The notes under the pieces are model-generated. The model saw only the letters and a program-made list of their open reading frames with translations, was not told the origin of the DNA and ran no database searches. From positions 372,001-436,000 of the forward strand of contig NZ_JADPJI010000006.1 in the NCBI RefSeq assembly GCF_023073355.1: a stretch of DNA of 64,000 nucleotides, written 5' to 3'. A program made the translations under genes and the position numbers. Below are positions 17,998 through 26,058 of this stretch, in pieces (position 1 is the stretch's first letter; each line of letters opens with the position of its first letter). The DNA is from Bradyrhizobium sp. 199. Lineage in GTDB: Bacteria > Pseudomonadota > Alphaproteobacteria > Rhizobiales > Xanthobacteraceae.

Positions 17998-18124
17998 GTC
18001 CTTCGCGACGACCGCTTCGCGGTCTCCTCAGGATGAGGCTAAGCGGCATTGAGCGTGTTGAAACTGCTGCCGCACACTCGGTCCTCATCCTGAGGGCCCG
18101 CCAACGGCGGGCGTCTCGCAGGAT
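17998..18124. repeat. Imperfect inverted repeat element (CCTCAGGATGAGG type)
   Basis: This gene-free stretch holds a palindromic intergenic element. The inner arms, 18026-18038 (CCTCAGGATGAGG) and 18083-18095 (CCTCATCCTGAGG), are complementary. Outer arms at 17998-18010 and 18112-18124 pair with a few mismatches. Small secondary hairpins (GACCGCTTCGCGGTC; GCCCGCCAACGGCGGGC) lie between. It is a Bradyrhizobium-style dispersed repeat. Confidence 0.75.
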
Positions 18125-18234
18125 GGCATCAGAGAAAGCGCTCCCATATGCGATAGCCCTGGCAATGCATCGGGAGAGGGTCGAGCGCGCTGTCCGAGGC
18201 GGAGGGAAGGCGAGAGAAATGGGTTTTCAAATCG

Positions 18235-18416
18235 CCCGCTGGCGTTGGATGCCGCGGTTGCCCGCGCGCACACGGCTGAGCTCTTCACGGGGTCGGTGCC
18301 GTCGATGCGGAATCGCCGACGAGCGTCGCATTCGAGATCGACCGGATTTCCGTCTATCAGATCGACCTGGAGCAGGCGCAACCCTACGGATCCAGCTCCG
18401 TATCCCAGTACAGATA
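18235..18416 (+). pseudogene. Possible frameshifted coding remnant
   Basis: Between dodecin and the HNH gene, two short plus-strand segments in different frames have codon usage like real genes: NRPLALDAAVARAHTAELFT and then, after an apparent frame change near 18290, VGAVDAESPTSVAFEIDRIS... ending at TAG 18416. The second continues VYQIDLEQAQPYG and overlaps the 3' end of the convergent HNH gene by about 33 bases. I do not recognise the family. This may be the tail of a decayed gene, or chance; confidence is low. Confidence 0.25.
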
Positions 18417-18941
18417 GTCGAGCCAGCTGTCGTGCAGGTAGTTCGGCGGGAACAGGCGGCCGTTGCGATGGAGCTGATGCACTGTGGGCGCGAACGCGCT
18501 CTGGCGCGGAAACATCCTGGCCTGAGCCGGCGTGAGATTGCCCTTGCGTAAGTTACACGGCGAGCACGCCGCGACGACGTTCTCCCAGGTGGTCTGGCCG
18601 CCTTTGCTGCGCGGGACGATGTGATCGAAGGTCAGGTCTTCGGGCGAGCCGCAATATTGGCAGGCGAAACGATCGCGCAGGAAGACGTTGAATCGGGTGA
18701 AGGCCGGATGCGTGGTCGGCTTGACGAAGGATTTGAGCGAGACGACGCTCGGCAGCTGCATCTGCAGCGTCGGACTGTGGACCGCCTGGTCGTAGTGAGC
18801 GACGATATTGACGCGGTCGAGGAACACCGCCTTGATCGCGTCCTGCCACGACCAAAGAGACAGCGGGTAGTAACTCAGCGGCCGGAAGTCCGCATTCAGC
18901 ACCAACACCGGCCAACTGCCTTGCGAGACATGTGCGTTCAA
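18384..18941 (-). CDS. HNH endonuclease-family protein
   Basis: A 185-residue protein with a C-terminal HNH domain. Zinc ligands are Cys94-x2-Cys97 and Cys126-x2-Cys129. The catalytic DH is Asp106-His107 in LTFDHIVPRSKGG, and Asn121 is in TWENVVAAC. The N-terminal half (VLVLNADFRPLSYYPLSLWSW) is the conserved partner region of a widespread alphaproteobacterial and cyanobacterial HNH family with no established cellular role. The start is TTG at 18941, with GGGAG eight bases upstream; no ATG is available nearby. An inverted repeat sits just upstream at 18978-19000. It is unlikely to be part of a restriction system, since no methylase is near. Confidence 0.85.
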   Translation of the reverse strand: MNAHVSQGSWPVLVLNADFRPLSYYPLSLWSWQDAIKAVFLDRVNIVAHYDQAVHSPTLQMQLPSVVSLKSFVKPTTHPAFTRFNVFLRDRFACQYCGSPEDLTFDHIVPRSKGGQTTWENVVAACSPCNLRKGNLTPAQARMFPRQSAFAPTVHQLHRNGRLFPPNYLHDSWLDYLYWDTELDP

Positions 18942-18977
18942 GTAACGCTCCCGGCCTCCAATATACGCTGCGAAGCA

Positions 18978-19000
18978 GCATGTACTGACATACTACATGC
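18978..19000. promoter_or_regulatory. Palindrome upstream of the HNH gene
   Basis: 7-bp arms GCATGTA / TACATGC separated by CTGACATAC, centred about 48 bases upstream of the HNH start codon. It has the spacing of a dimeric repressor site, but no regulator gene is adjacent. Confidence 0.4.
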
Positions 19001-19156
19001 AGCGTGACGGGATTGTGAAGCCCGTTGAGCGACTTATTCAGGCGCAAGCAATGCGGCGGCGGAGTGGCAAAAGCGCTCAAAAAGCCGCGCCCCCAAAGGG
19101 GCCAATCTGGCTGGTCCGGAACCGGCTGTCTCTGCGCGTCGTGCCTTGTCCGGCAG

Positions 19157-20134
19157 CTACTCCCGTACCCGCTCCAGCTTCTGCAAACAGCGCGTGGCGC
19201 GCACCGCTTCGGGCATCTCCTCGTCCGGAAAGCTCGTCTTCCAGTCGGTGACGCCGACCTCGCCGACATAGATGTCGCCTTTCGAATCCAGCGCGATCCC
19301 GTGGGGTGCCAGGAATTTTCCGCTGACAACGCCCGGGCCCTCCTCGCCGCCGAGCCGCGCGATGCGCTTGCCGCTGGCGTCAACGATCGACAGCCGCGGG
19401 CCGAGATTGGGCACCTTGCGGTTGACGGCCATGCCGGGGCCAAGCTCGCCAATCACGAAGGTCGGGCTCTTGGCCCCGCCGCAGCAGCACAGCGCACAGG
19501 GCCGATGCAGATTGTTCCACTGCGCCTCGTATTTGCCCTCGCCGTTGAACACCTGGACGCGATGGTTCTCGCGGTCGGCGACGTAAACCCAGCCGTCGGC
19601 ATCCGTGGCAATGTTGTGCACGATGTTGAACTGGCCGGGGTCGGTGCCCGGCTCGCCCCAGCTCATCATCAGCCTGCCGTCGGGCGTGAATTTGTGCACG
19701 CGCGCATTGCCATAGCCGTCGGAGACGTAGATCTCGCCCTTCGGCGACAGCGCGGTATGGGTGCAGCGATGAAACGGCTCGCCGCTCATGAACGGTGACG
19801 GCTTTGCGGGGATGCCGATCGTCAGCAGCACCTTGCCCTCGGTGGTGCATTTGCGCACGGTGTGGTCGCCGTCGTCGGTGCAATAGAGATTGTCGTCGGC
19901 ATCGATATGCAGGCCGTGCGCGCGCGAGAACAGCCCTTCGCCGAAGCTGCGCAGGAAATTACCCTCGCGGTCCAGCACCACCATCGGGTGGGCGCCGCGG
20001 TTGAAGACGTAGATCTGGTCCCGGCTGTCGACCGCGACCGAGGCGACGTCGGTGAGCTGCCAGCCGTCCGGCAGCTTTGCGAAATTGTCGACGACGCGGT
20101 AGCGGTGCTCGCCGCTGCCGAGAATGGCTGGCAT
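19157..20134 (-). CDS. NHL-repeat beta-propeller protein (amidating-lyase-like family)
   Basis: A 325-residue protein built from NHL repeats (blades at about 30-60, 72-105, 125-155, 170-200 and 275-305; for example NIATDADGWVYVADRENHRVQVF). This architecture is shared with peptidyl-alpha-hydroxyglycine alpha-amidating lyases and with 6-bladed SMP-30-like enzymes. No signal peptide, so probably cytosolic. An unusual cysteine cluster CALCCCGG (Cys213, 216, 217, 218) interrupts the fifth blade, and other Cys residues lie at 85, 96 and 124; a metal or redox role is possible. It is the last gene of the minus-strand operon 19157-25879. ATG 20134 has an AAGGAAGGG ribosome site. Substrate unknown. 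Confidence 0.75.
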   Translation of the reverse strand: MPAILGSGEHRYRVVDNFAKLPDGWQLTDVASVAVDSRDQIYVFNRGAHPMVVLDREGNFLRSFGEGLFSRAHGLHIDADDNLYCTDDGDHTVRKCTTEGKVLLTIGIPAKPSPFMSGEPFHRCTHTALSPKGEIYVSDGYGNARVHKFTPDGRLMMSWGEPGTDPGQFNIVHNIATDADGWVYVADRENHRVQVFNGEGKYEAQWNNLHRPCALCCCGGAKSPTFVIGELGPGMAVNRKVPNLGPRLSIVDASGKRIARLGGEEGPGVVSGKFLAPHGIALDSKGDIYVGEVGVTDWKTSFPDEEMPEAVRATRCLQKLERVRE

Positions 20135-20202
20135 GTGTGGTCCCTTCCTTCGCTGTCCTCGATGTGTTCTTTTGCATCCGCTGCGCTCGCATGACGAGAA
20201 GC

Positions 20203-21978
20203 TCAGGTCGTGCCCACCTCGCGCCCCAAAATCCCTTCCTCGATCGCCTTGACCTGCAGCGCGAGATATTTCGAGTTGATGCGGCACTGCGCCAGGCTGC
20301 CGGCGATGAACCAGAGGCCGGCTTGGCGGGTACGCGTATACATGTTGCGCAGCTCGAGGCCGTCCCCAAAACCCCAGATCGGGCCAACGCGGTCGGCGAT
20401 CCCATCACCGAACAGCTTTCGTACCAGATAGTCCTGCGGCTTGTAGCCGGTCGAGAGCACGATGAGATCGGCGGCGATGATCGAGCCGTCCTTCATTCGC
20501 GCGCCTTCAGCGACGAAGCCCTCGATGTCGGCAAACTGCCGGAGCCCGATCTTGCCCTCGATGATCAAGTTGGAGCAGCCGACATTGAAATAATAGCCGC
20601 CGCCGCGGGTGAGATATTTGAACTGCCATCCCGTTCCGGCCTCGCCGAAGTCGAGCCTGAAGCCCACGCGCGAGAGGCCATCGAGCAGTTCCTTGTCAAG
20701 TTCCCTCGACTGCTTGGTCAGCATCACGTGGGTTTTCTTCGCCAGCGGCGTCGGCATCGAGGCCGCGATCAGATCATTGTCCTCGAGCGTGCCTTCATTG
20801 TAAGTCGCATAAGCGAGCTGCGCCGACGGCTCGATATTGGTGACCAGGGTGGGCGCGCGCTGCACCAGCGTCACCTCGGCGCCGCTGGAATAGAGATCCT
20901 GCGCGATGTCGTGACCGCTGTTGCCGGTGCCGATGACGATCGCGCGCTTGCCTGTCCAGTTCTCGCCGTCCTCGTAGCGGCTGGAATGCAGCAGCGTCCC
21001 CCGGAAATTGGCGAGGCTCGGAATGTCAGGGATGTTCGCGATGCCGCTGACGCCGGTCGCGATGATGACATGGCGCGGATGCATGGTTCGCCTGCTGCCG
21101 TCGGCGCCGCGCAGCGTGACCTCCCAGCGCTCCTTGGCCTCGTCATAGGTGCCGCCCTCGAGCTCGGTGCCGGTCCAGAAGTTCAGCTCCATGGCATCGA
21201 CGTAAGACTCGAACCAGTTGGCGAGCTTGTCCTTGGGGATATAGGTCGGCCAGTTCGGCGGAAACGGCATGTAGGGGAGGTGATTGACCTGCACCTGGTT
21301 GTGCAGCGTCAACGCGTGATAGCGCTTGCGCCAATTGTCGCCGATCCGCATCTCGCGATCGACGATCAGCGCGTCGATCTGCAACTGCTTCAGCCGCGCT
21401 GCGATCGCAAGCCCGGCCTGGCCGCCGCCGACCACCAGCACGGCCGGATCGCGTTTCGCATAGTCGCGCGAGGCGTTGCGCAAATCCAGCCAGTTCGGTC
21501 CGCGGAAATCGCGGGAATAGGCCTGGCAGCGCGGGCGCGACGTGCCGAGTTGCTCCTCGAACCCCTTGAGCTCGTCCAGCGCGGTCAGCAGCGTCCACGC
21601 CTTCAGACCATCGCCGTCGGTGCTGTCAGGAATGAGCCGGACGATGCCGCTGCCGCGCCCGATTGCGGTTTCGAAGTTGAAGATGGCTTCGATGGTGTTG
21701 GTGCCGGCGCGGCTCACCCAGCGCGGGGGCGCGCGGCCGGGCGCGATCTTGAAATTAGTCGGTGCCGCTTTTGGCGCGAGCGCGGCCAGCGCTGGCGCGA
21801 TCGTGTTGCGGCCGGCGAGCGTTTGCAGGTTCCAGCTCAGCGCCAGCACGTCGCGCCAAAAGCTGTCGGCGAGGAAGAGGCGCTCCAGCGTGGCGGGATC
21901 GGACCTGCCCAGCATATGCTCGAATTCGTCGAGCCAGGCTTGCGCGGCGACGGAAATATCCTTCGTTCTGTCCAGCAT
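20203..21978 (-). CDS. Flavin-dependent monooxygenase (FMO/BVMO-like)
   Basis: A 591-residue FAD- and NADPH-dependent monooxygenase. An N-terminal SnoaL/NTF2-like segment (about 1-130) is fused to the oxygenase. The FAD fingerprint is VVGGGQAGLAIAARL (about 183-197) and the NADPH fingerprint is VIGTGNSGHDIAQDL (about 345-359). Between them, FRGTLLHSSRYEDGENW resembles the FxGxxxHxxxW Baeyer-Villiger/FMO signature, with Tyr/Trp spacing closer to the YUCCA-like N-terminally extended group. Second gene from the end of the catabolic operon. The acyl-CoA synthetase and nitronate monooxygenase alongside suggest oxidation of a ring, ketone or N-containing compound. Confidence 0.85.
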   Translation of the reverse strand: MLDRTKDISVAAQAWLDEFEHMLGRSDPATLERLFLADSFWRDVLALSWNLQTLAGRNTIAPALAALAPKAAPTNFKIAPGRAPPRWVSRAGTNTIEAIFNFETAIGRGSGIVRLIPDSTDGDGLKAWTLLTALDELKGFEEQLGTSRPRCQAYSRDFRGPNWLDLRNASRDYAKRDPAVLVVGGGQAGLAIAARLKQLQIDALIVDREMRIGDNWRKRYHALTLHNQVQVNHLPYMPFPPNWPTYIPKDKLANWFESYVDAMELNFWTGTELEGGTYDEAKERWEVTLRGADGSRRTMHPRHVIIATGVSGIANIPDIPSLANFRGTLLHSSRYEDGENWTGKRAIVIGTGNSGHDIAQDLYSSGAEVTLVQRAPTLVTNIEPSAQLAYATYNEGTLEDNDLIAASMPTPLAKKTHVMLTKQSRELDKELLDGLSRVGFRLDFGEAGTGWQFKYLTRGGGYYFNVGCSNLIIEGKIGLRQFADIEGFVAEGARMKDGSIIAADLIVLSTGYKPQDYLVRKLFGDGIADRVGPIWGFGDGLELRNMYTRTRQAGLWFIAGSLAQCRINSKYLALQVKAIEEGILGREVGTT

Positions 21979-22139
21979 GCGCGACCTCGTAGCCGTCTCC
22001 GCGGCGTTTCCTCTGAGATCGAACGCTATACGGTTTCCTCGCCCGCCAAAAGCCGCAGACCTGAGCTAGGCAGGCATGCGCACCTGCTCGGACGGAATAT
22101 GGCCCGGCATTCCGCGCGCGGATGGCGGCCGGAGAGCGT

Positions 22140-23666
22140 TCAAGCGCCGCGCGGACCGCGGCCAGCCCAGTAGGGATCGCGCAGCTTGCGCTTGAATATC
22201 TTTCCGGTCGCCTCGCGCGGCAGGGCATCCATGAACTGGATCTGCTTCGGCACCTTGAAGTTGGCCAGCCGCTCGCGCAGCCAGCCCTGCACCTCGGCGG
22301 CTGCGAGCTGCGCGCCCGTCTCCGGCTCGATGCAGGCGCACAGCCGCTCGCCATATTCGGCGTCGGGAATGCCGAACACGGCGCAATCGCGCACGCGCGG
22401 CATCGTGATCAGCACGTTCTCGATCTCGGCGGGGTAGATGTTGACGCCGCCCGAGATCACCATGTCGCGCTTGCGGTCGCACAGGAACAGATAGCCGTCC
22501 TCGTCGAGATAGCCGACGTCACCGACGCTGACGAGACCGTCGCGCCCCGCCTCGGCGCGCGCCTGCGCCTTGCCGTGATAGTCGAAATCGGGCACCGCCG
22601 TCTGGCGCATGTAGATTTCACCGACCTCGTTGGCACCACAGAGGCTGCCGTCCTCGCGAAAAATCCTGACGATGCCGCCATCGATGGTGCGGCCGACCGT
22701 GCCGGGTTTTTTCAGCGCCTCCTCGGCGGAGTGCCAGACCGGGATGCCGGTCTCGGTCGAGCCGAAATATTCATTGATGACCGGTCCCCACCAGTCGATC
22801 ATCGCCTTCTTCACGTCGGGCGGACAGGGCGCGGCGCCGTGCACGACGAAACGCAGCGACGAGAGATCGTGGCGCCGCCTGACCGCCTCGGGCAGGCGGA
22901 GCAGGCGCACGAACATGGTCGGCACCATGTGGATGTGCGTCACGCGGTGACGCTCGATCAGCGCAAGCAGCTCCTCGGCGTCGAACCGCGGCTGCAGGAC
23001 GATGGTGCAGCCATTGCGGAACGCCATCATGCCGTAGGAATGCGGCGCGGAATGGTACATCGGCCCGTTGATCAGCACGACCTGCTCCTCGCGCGGCTTG
23101 ATGCCATAGGCGATCGCGCCGACGCGTTCGGAAGCGGCCGCCTGTTCGGGCTGCATCGGCATGCGCCGCACGCCCTTCGGCATGCCCGTGGTCCCCGAGG
23201 TGTAGATCATCGCCGCCGCTCGGCGCGGCGGCTCCTGGCTTTCGGGATGCCCGTCGCGCCAGAGGTCCCAATCGGTCAGTCCGGCCGGGACCTCGGTCAG
23301 ATCAGGGGGAATGGCGAAGGTCGCCGCGAACTCGGGCGGCGTCGCGACAACGAGCAGGCGGACGTCTTCCGGAATGCCGGAGCGGATCTGCGGCAGCAGG
23401 TCGGCATGGCAGACCAGGACCTTGGCGCCGCTGTCGGTCAGGATGTAACGGACCTCCTCCGCTTTGAGATGCCAGTTGATCGGCACCACCGGGCTGCCCA
23501 GTGCCGCCGAGGCCGCAACCACCTCGAACAAGGCGAAATCGTTGCGCAGCATCATGGCAACCGGCGCGCCTTCGGCAAGGCCGAGGGCGCGAAGCCCGCT
23601 CGCCGCGCGTTTGATGCGCGCCTGGATCGCGTCATAGCCGATCAGGCGTTCGCCGCTGATGATCAT
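22140..23666 (-). CDS. Acyl-CoA synthetase (AMP-forming)
   Basis: A 508-residue ANL-superfamily enzyme that activates a carboxylic acid with ATP and CoA. The P-loop-like AMP motif is MIYTSGTTGMPKGV (about 154-167), the adenine-binding motif EYFGSTETG, and the hinge region GDVGYLDEDGYLFLCDRKRDMVISGG. The catalytic lysine is in EATGKIFKR near residue 492. No transmembrane segment. It lies 23 bases downstream of the binding-protein gene and 161 bases upstream of the monooxygenase in the same operon. The wide gap may hold an internal promoter. The acid substrate cannot be read from sequence. Confidence 0.88.
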   Translation of the reverse strand: MIISGERLIGYDAIQARIKRAASGLRALGLAEGAPVAMMLRNDFALFEVVAASAALGSPVVPINWHLKAEEVRYILTDSGAKVLVCHADLLPQIRSGIPEDVRLLVVATPPEFAATFAIPPDLTEVPAGLTDWDLWRDGHPESQEPPRRAAAMIYTSGTTGMPKGVRRMPMQPEQAAASERVGAIAYGIKPREEQVVLINGPMYHSAPHSYGMMAFRNGCTIVLQPRFDAEELLALIERHRVTHIHMVPTMFVRLLRLPEAVRRRHDLSSLRFVVHGAAPCPPDVKKAMIDWWGPVINEYFGSTETGIPVWHSAEEALKKPGTVGRTIDGGIVRIFREDGSLCGANEVGEIYMRQTAVPDFDYHGKAQARAEAGRDGLVSVGDVGYLDEDGYLFLCDRKRDMVISGGVNIYPAEIENVLITMPRVRDCAVFGIPDAEYGERLCACIEPETGAQLAAAEVQGWLRERLANFKVPKQIQFMDALPREATGKIFKRKLRDPYWAGRGPRGA

Positions 23667-23689
23667 GGTCTGTCCTGTTCCGCCTCGTG

Positions 23690-24874
23690 TCAGCGATCAT
23701 CCAGCACGTCGCCGAATCCCACCCAGCTCTTGCCGTTGAACCGGCGGAGCTGAAGCTGCTGAAACGGCAGATAATCGTCGGGGCCGGTGCTTACACTCAT
23801 GCCCGGCAGCAGCAGCGGCAACTTCGCCTGTTTCAGAGACGCGGCCTGGCGCATGATGTTGTCGCGGCTGACATCATCCTTGCAGGCCTTCAGCACCGTC
23901 ATCAGCAGCGTCGCATAGTGATAGCCGGCCCCGTAGTTGGAATTGGAAAGGTCTGCGTTCGGCATGTATTGCTTCATGAAGGCAAAGTACTCCTTCACGC
24001 CGGCATCGTCGGCCCATTGCGGATCCATCGTGTCCTTCTGGTTGCTCGACGAGATCAGGCCGACTGCGTTGTCGAGGCCTGCCGGCTCCAGGAACGAGAT
24101 CGACGAGGCCGAGGTCGGCACGAAGAACAGCTCGGGCTTCCAGCCGATCTCGGCCACGCCTTTGATCATCTGCGAGGTGAACTTGCCGAGCACGACGCCG
24201 AACAGCACATCGGCGCCTGATGCCTTCAGAGTCGAGAGTTGCGAGCTGATCGTCGGTGCGCTGGTCTCATAGGTCTGCTCCGCGATGATCATGCCAGCTG
24301 CCTTGTCGCCGAGCGCGCGCTTGAAGCCGGCGACATAATCGCGGCCGAAATCGTCATTCTGGGACAGGATGGCGATTTTGGCGCCTGGCTTGGCCCGCAA
24401 CACGTGCTTGGCATAGACCACACCCTCGGATTCGTAGGCGGCCATGCCCGGCATGGTCCAGGGATATTTCTGCGGATCGGCCCATTTCGTCGCACCCGAC
24501 AGCACGAACAGCTGCGGCACCTTCTTGCTGTTGAGGTAGCGCTGCACCGCGCTGTTGGTGGCGGTGCCGAGCGAGCCGAACATCATCAGCACCTCGTCCT
24601 GCTCCACCAGCTTGCGGGTCTGCTCGACCGTCTTCGGCGGCGAGTAGGCGTCGTCCAGCGTGATGAACTTGACCTTGCGGCCGTTGATGCCGCCTTCGGC
24701 ATTGACCTTCTCGAAAAAGGCTTCCTGCGTCCGCCCGATCGCACCGAATCCGGAGGCCGGGCCGCTATAGGGCAGGGTCTGTCCGATGCGGATCTCGTCG
24801 CTGCCTTCGGCATGGACGCTGCCGCCGGCGAGCGTCAGCAACGATAGGCCGATCAGTGCGGCTGCCAGCTTCAT
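23690..24874 (-). CDS. Branched-chain amino acid-type ABC substrate-binding protein (solitary)
   Basis: A 394-residue periplasmic binding protein of the LivK/type I fold. Signal peptide MKLAAALIGLSLLTLAGGSVHA. Family landmarks are IRIGQTLPYSGPASGFGAIGR, NAEGGINGRKVKFITLDDAYSPPKTVEQTRKLV and the second lobe AILSQNDDFGRDYVAGFKRAL. No Liv permease or ATPase genes accompany it, so it must share them with another system or act as a sensor. It sits 30 bases downstream of the nitronate monooxygenase and 23 bases upstream of the acyl-CoA synthetase. In Bradyrhizobium this class often recognises aromatic or hydrophobic acids rather than amino acids. ATG 24874 has a GGGAGG ribosome site. Confidence 0.9.
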   Translation of the reverse strand: MKLAAALIGLSLLTLAGGSVHAEGSDEIRIGQTLPYSGPASGFGAIGRTQEAFFEKVNAEGGINGRKVKFITLDDAYSPPKTVEQTRKLVEQDEVLMMFGSLGTATNSAVQRYLNSKKVPQLFVLSGATKWADPQKYPWTMPGMAAYESEGVVYAKHVLRAKPGAKIAILSQNDDFGRDYVAGFKRALGDKAAGMIIAEQTYETSAPTISSQLSTLKASGADVLFGVVLGKFTSQMIKGVAEIGWKPELFFVPTSASSISFLEPAGLDNAVGLISSSNQKDTMDPQWADDAGVKEYFAFMKQYMPNADLSNSNYGAGYHYATLLMTVLKACKDDVSRDNIMRQAASLKQAKLPLLLPGMSVSTGPDDYLPFQQLQLRRFNGKSWVGFGDVLDDR

Positions 24875-24904
24875 GGTATCCTCCCGTTTTGTTCTTGTCG
24901 GTGC

Positions 24905-25879
24905 TCAGGCGCTTGCGCGCATCAGGAAATCCTGCCGGGCCTGATCGAATTCACCCTTCATGCGGTCGACCAGCTCCGCGACGGGCGGGACATCGGTGAT
25001 CTGGCCGATGCCCTGGCCCGATCCCCAGATGTCGCGCCAAGCCTTCGATTTCGTGTTGCCGCCGGAGCCGAAATTCATCTTCGACTTGTCAGCTGCCGGA
25101 AGATTGTCCGGGTCCAACCCGGCGGCCGCGATCGAAGGGCCGAGATAATTGCCATGCACGCCGGTGAACAGGTTCGTGTAGACGATGTCGTGCGCGGCGT
25201 GCTTCGTCAGCGAGGACTTGTAGACTTCGTCGGCATTGGCTTCCCGTGTCGCGATGAAGCGCGTGCCCATATAGGCGAGGTCGGCGCCCAGCGTCAGCGC
25301 TGAGGCGATGCCAAAACCGTCGCTGATCGCTCCCGACAGCAGGATCGCGCCGCCAAACCATTGCTTGACCTCGCGCACGAGCGCGAAGGGCGACAGCGTG
25401 CCGGCATGTCCGCCCGCACCGGCGCAGACCAGGATCAGGCCATCGACACCCTGCTCGGCGGCTTTCCGCGCATGCTTGACGTTGATGACGTCGTGGAACA
25501 CCAGCCCGCCATAGGAATGCGCGGCCTCGACGATCTCCGCCGGCGGCCGCAGCGAGGTGATGATGATGGGCGCTTTGTGCTTTACGCACGTCTCCATGTC
25601 CTTCATCAGCCGGTCGTTCGACGCATGGCAGATCTGGTTGACGGCGTAGGGTGCGACCTTCTTGCCGGGATTGCGCGATTTGTATTCGCCGAGCTCGTCT
25701 TCAATGCGACTCAGCCATTCGTCGAGCTTCTCGACCGGACGGGCGTTGAGCGCGGGAAAGGACCCGACGACGCCCGCCTTGCACTGGGCGATCACCAGCT
25801 CCGGTCCGGAGACGATGAAGAGCGGGGAGCCGACGACCGGCAGCTCCAGATTGTTCTTGAGCAGGGCAGGCAACGCCAT
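24905..25879 (-). CDS. Nitronate monooxygenase (NMO/2-nitropropane dioxygenase family)
   Basis: A 324-residue FMN-dependent TIM-barrel enzyme. Start at ATG 25879 with AGGAGG seven bases upstream. The N-terminus LELPVVGSPLFIVSGPELVIAQCKAGVVGSFPALNARP is typical of the group. The phosphate-binding segments are LILVCAGAGGHAG and ALTLGADLAYMGTRF. The enzyme oxidises alkyl nitronates such as propionate-3-nitronate; some relatives act as enoyl reductases or quinone reductases, so the exact reaction is open. It is the first gene of the five-gene operon 25879-19157 and is divergent from a LysR regulator across 180 bases. Confidence 0.85.
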   Translation of the reverse strand: MALPALLKNNLELPVVGSPLFIVSGPELVIAQCKAGVVGSFPALNARPVEKLDEWLSRIEDELGEYKSRNPGKKVAPYAVNQICHASNDRLMKDMETCVKHKAPIIITSLRPPAEIVEAAHSYGGLVFHDVINVKHARKAAEQGVDGLILVCAGAGGHAGTLSPFALVREVKQWFGGAILLSGAISDGFGIASALTLGADLAYMGTRFIATREANADEVYKSSLTKHAAHDIVYTNLFTGVHGNYLGPSIAAAGLDPDNLPAADKSKMNFGSGGNTKSKAWRDIWGSGQGIGQITDVPPVAELVDRMKGEFDQARQDFLMRASA

Positions 25880-26012
25880 CCGATCCTCCTGACGACGCCC
25901 ATCGCCGGTTCTTCCGGCCGATGGTGAGCGCTTCCATGTCGATTGTCGCGCTGGCGGGGTGCTCCGCCTCGCGGTTTGACCCACTATAGGGTTGGACGGC
26001 GCGCACAGGATC

Positions 26013-26048
26013 GTTCAAGATTGAACATACACATATTCAGTTTTGAAC
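26013..26048. promoter_or_regulatory. Two operator-like palindromes between nmo and lysR
   Basis: Perfect palindrome GTTCAA-GA-TTGAAC at 26013-26026 and a related imperfect one ATTCAG-TT-TTGAAC at 26035-26048. The centres are 22 bp apart, about two helical turns. They end 10 bases before the lysR GTG and lie about 135 bases from the nitronate monooxygenase start. Layout and spacing fit recognition and activation sites of the divergent LysR protein, which would repress itself and control the operon. Confidence 0.65.
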
Positions 26049-26058
26049 GGAGCTGCCG

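Noticed and set aside
18085-18381. A 98-codon minus-strand open frame between dodecin and HNH
   Set aside because: It runs through the inverted repeat, lacks a ribosome site and has no family resemblance.
18384-18941. HNH gene as part of a restriction or defence island
   Set aside because: No methylase, helicase, phage or mobile-element genes are near, and this HNH family is a common chromosomal single gene.
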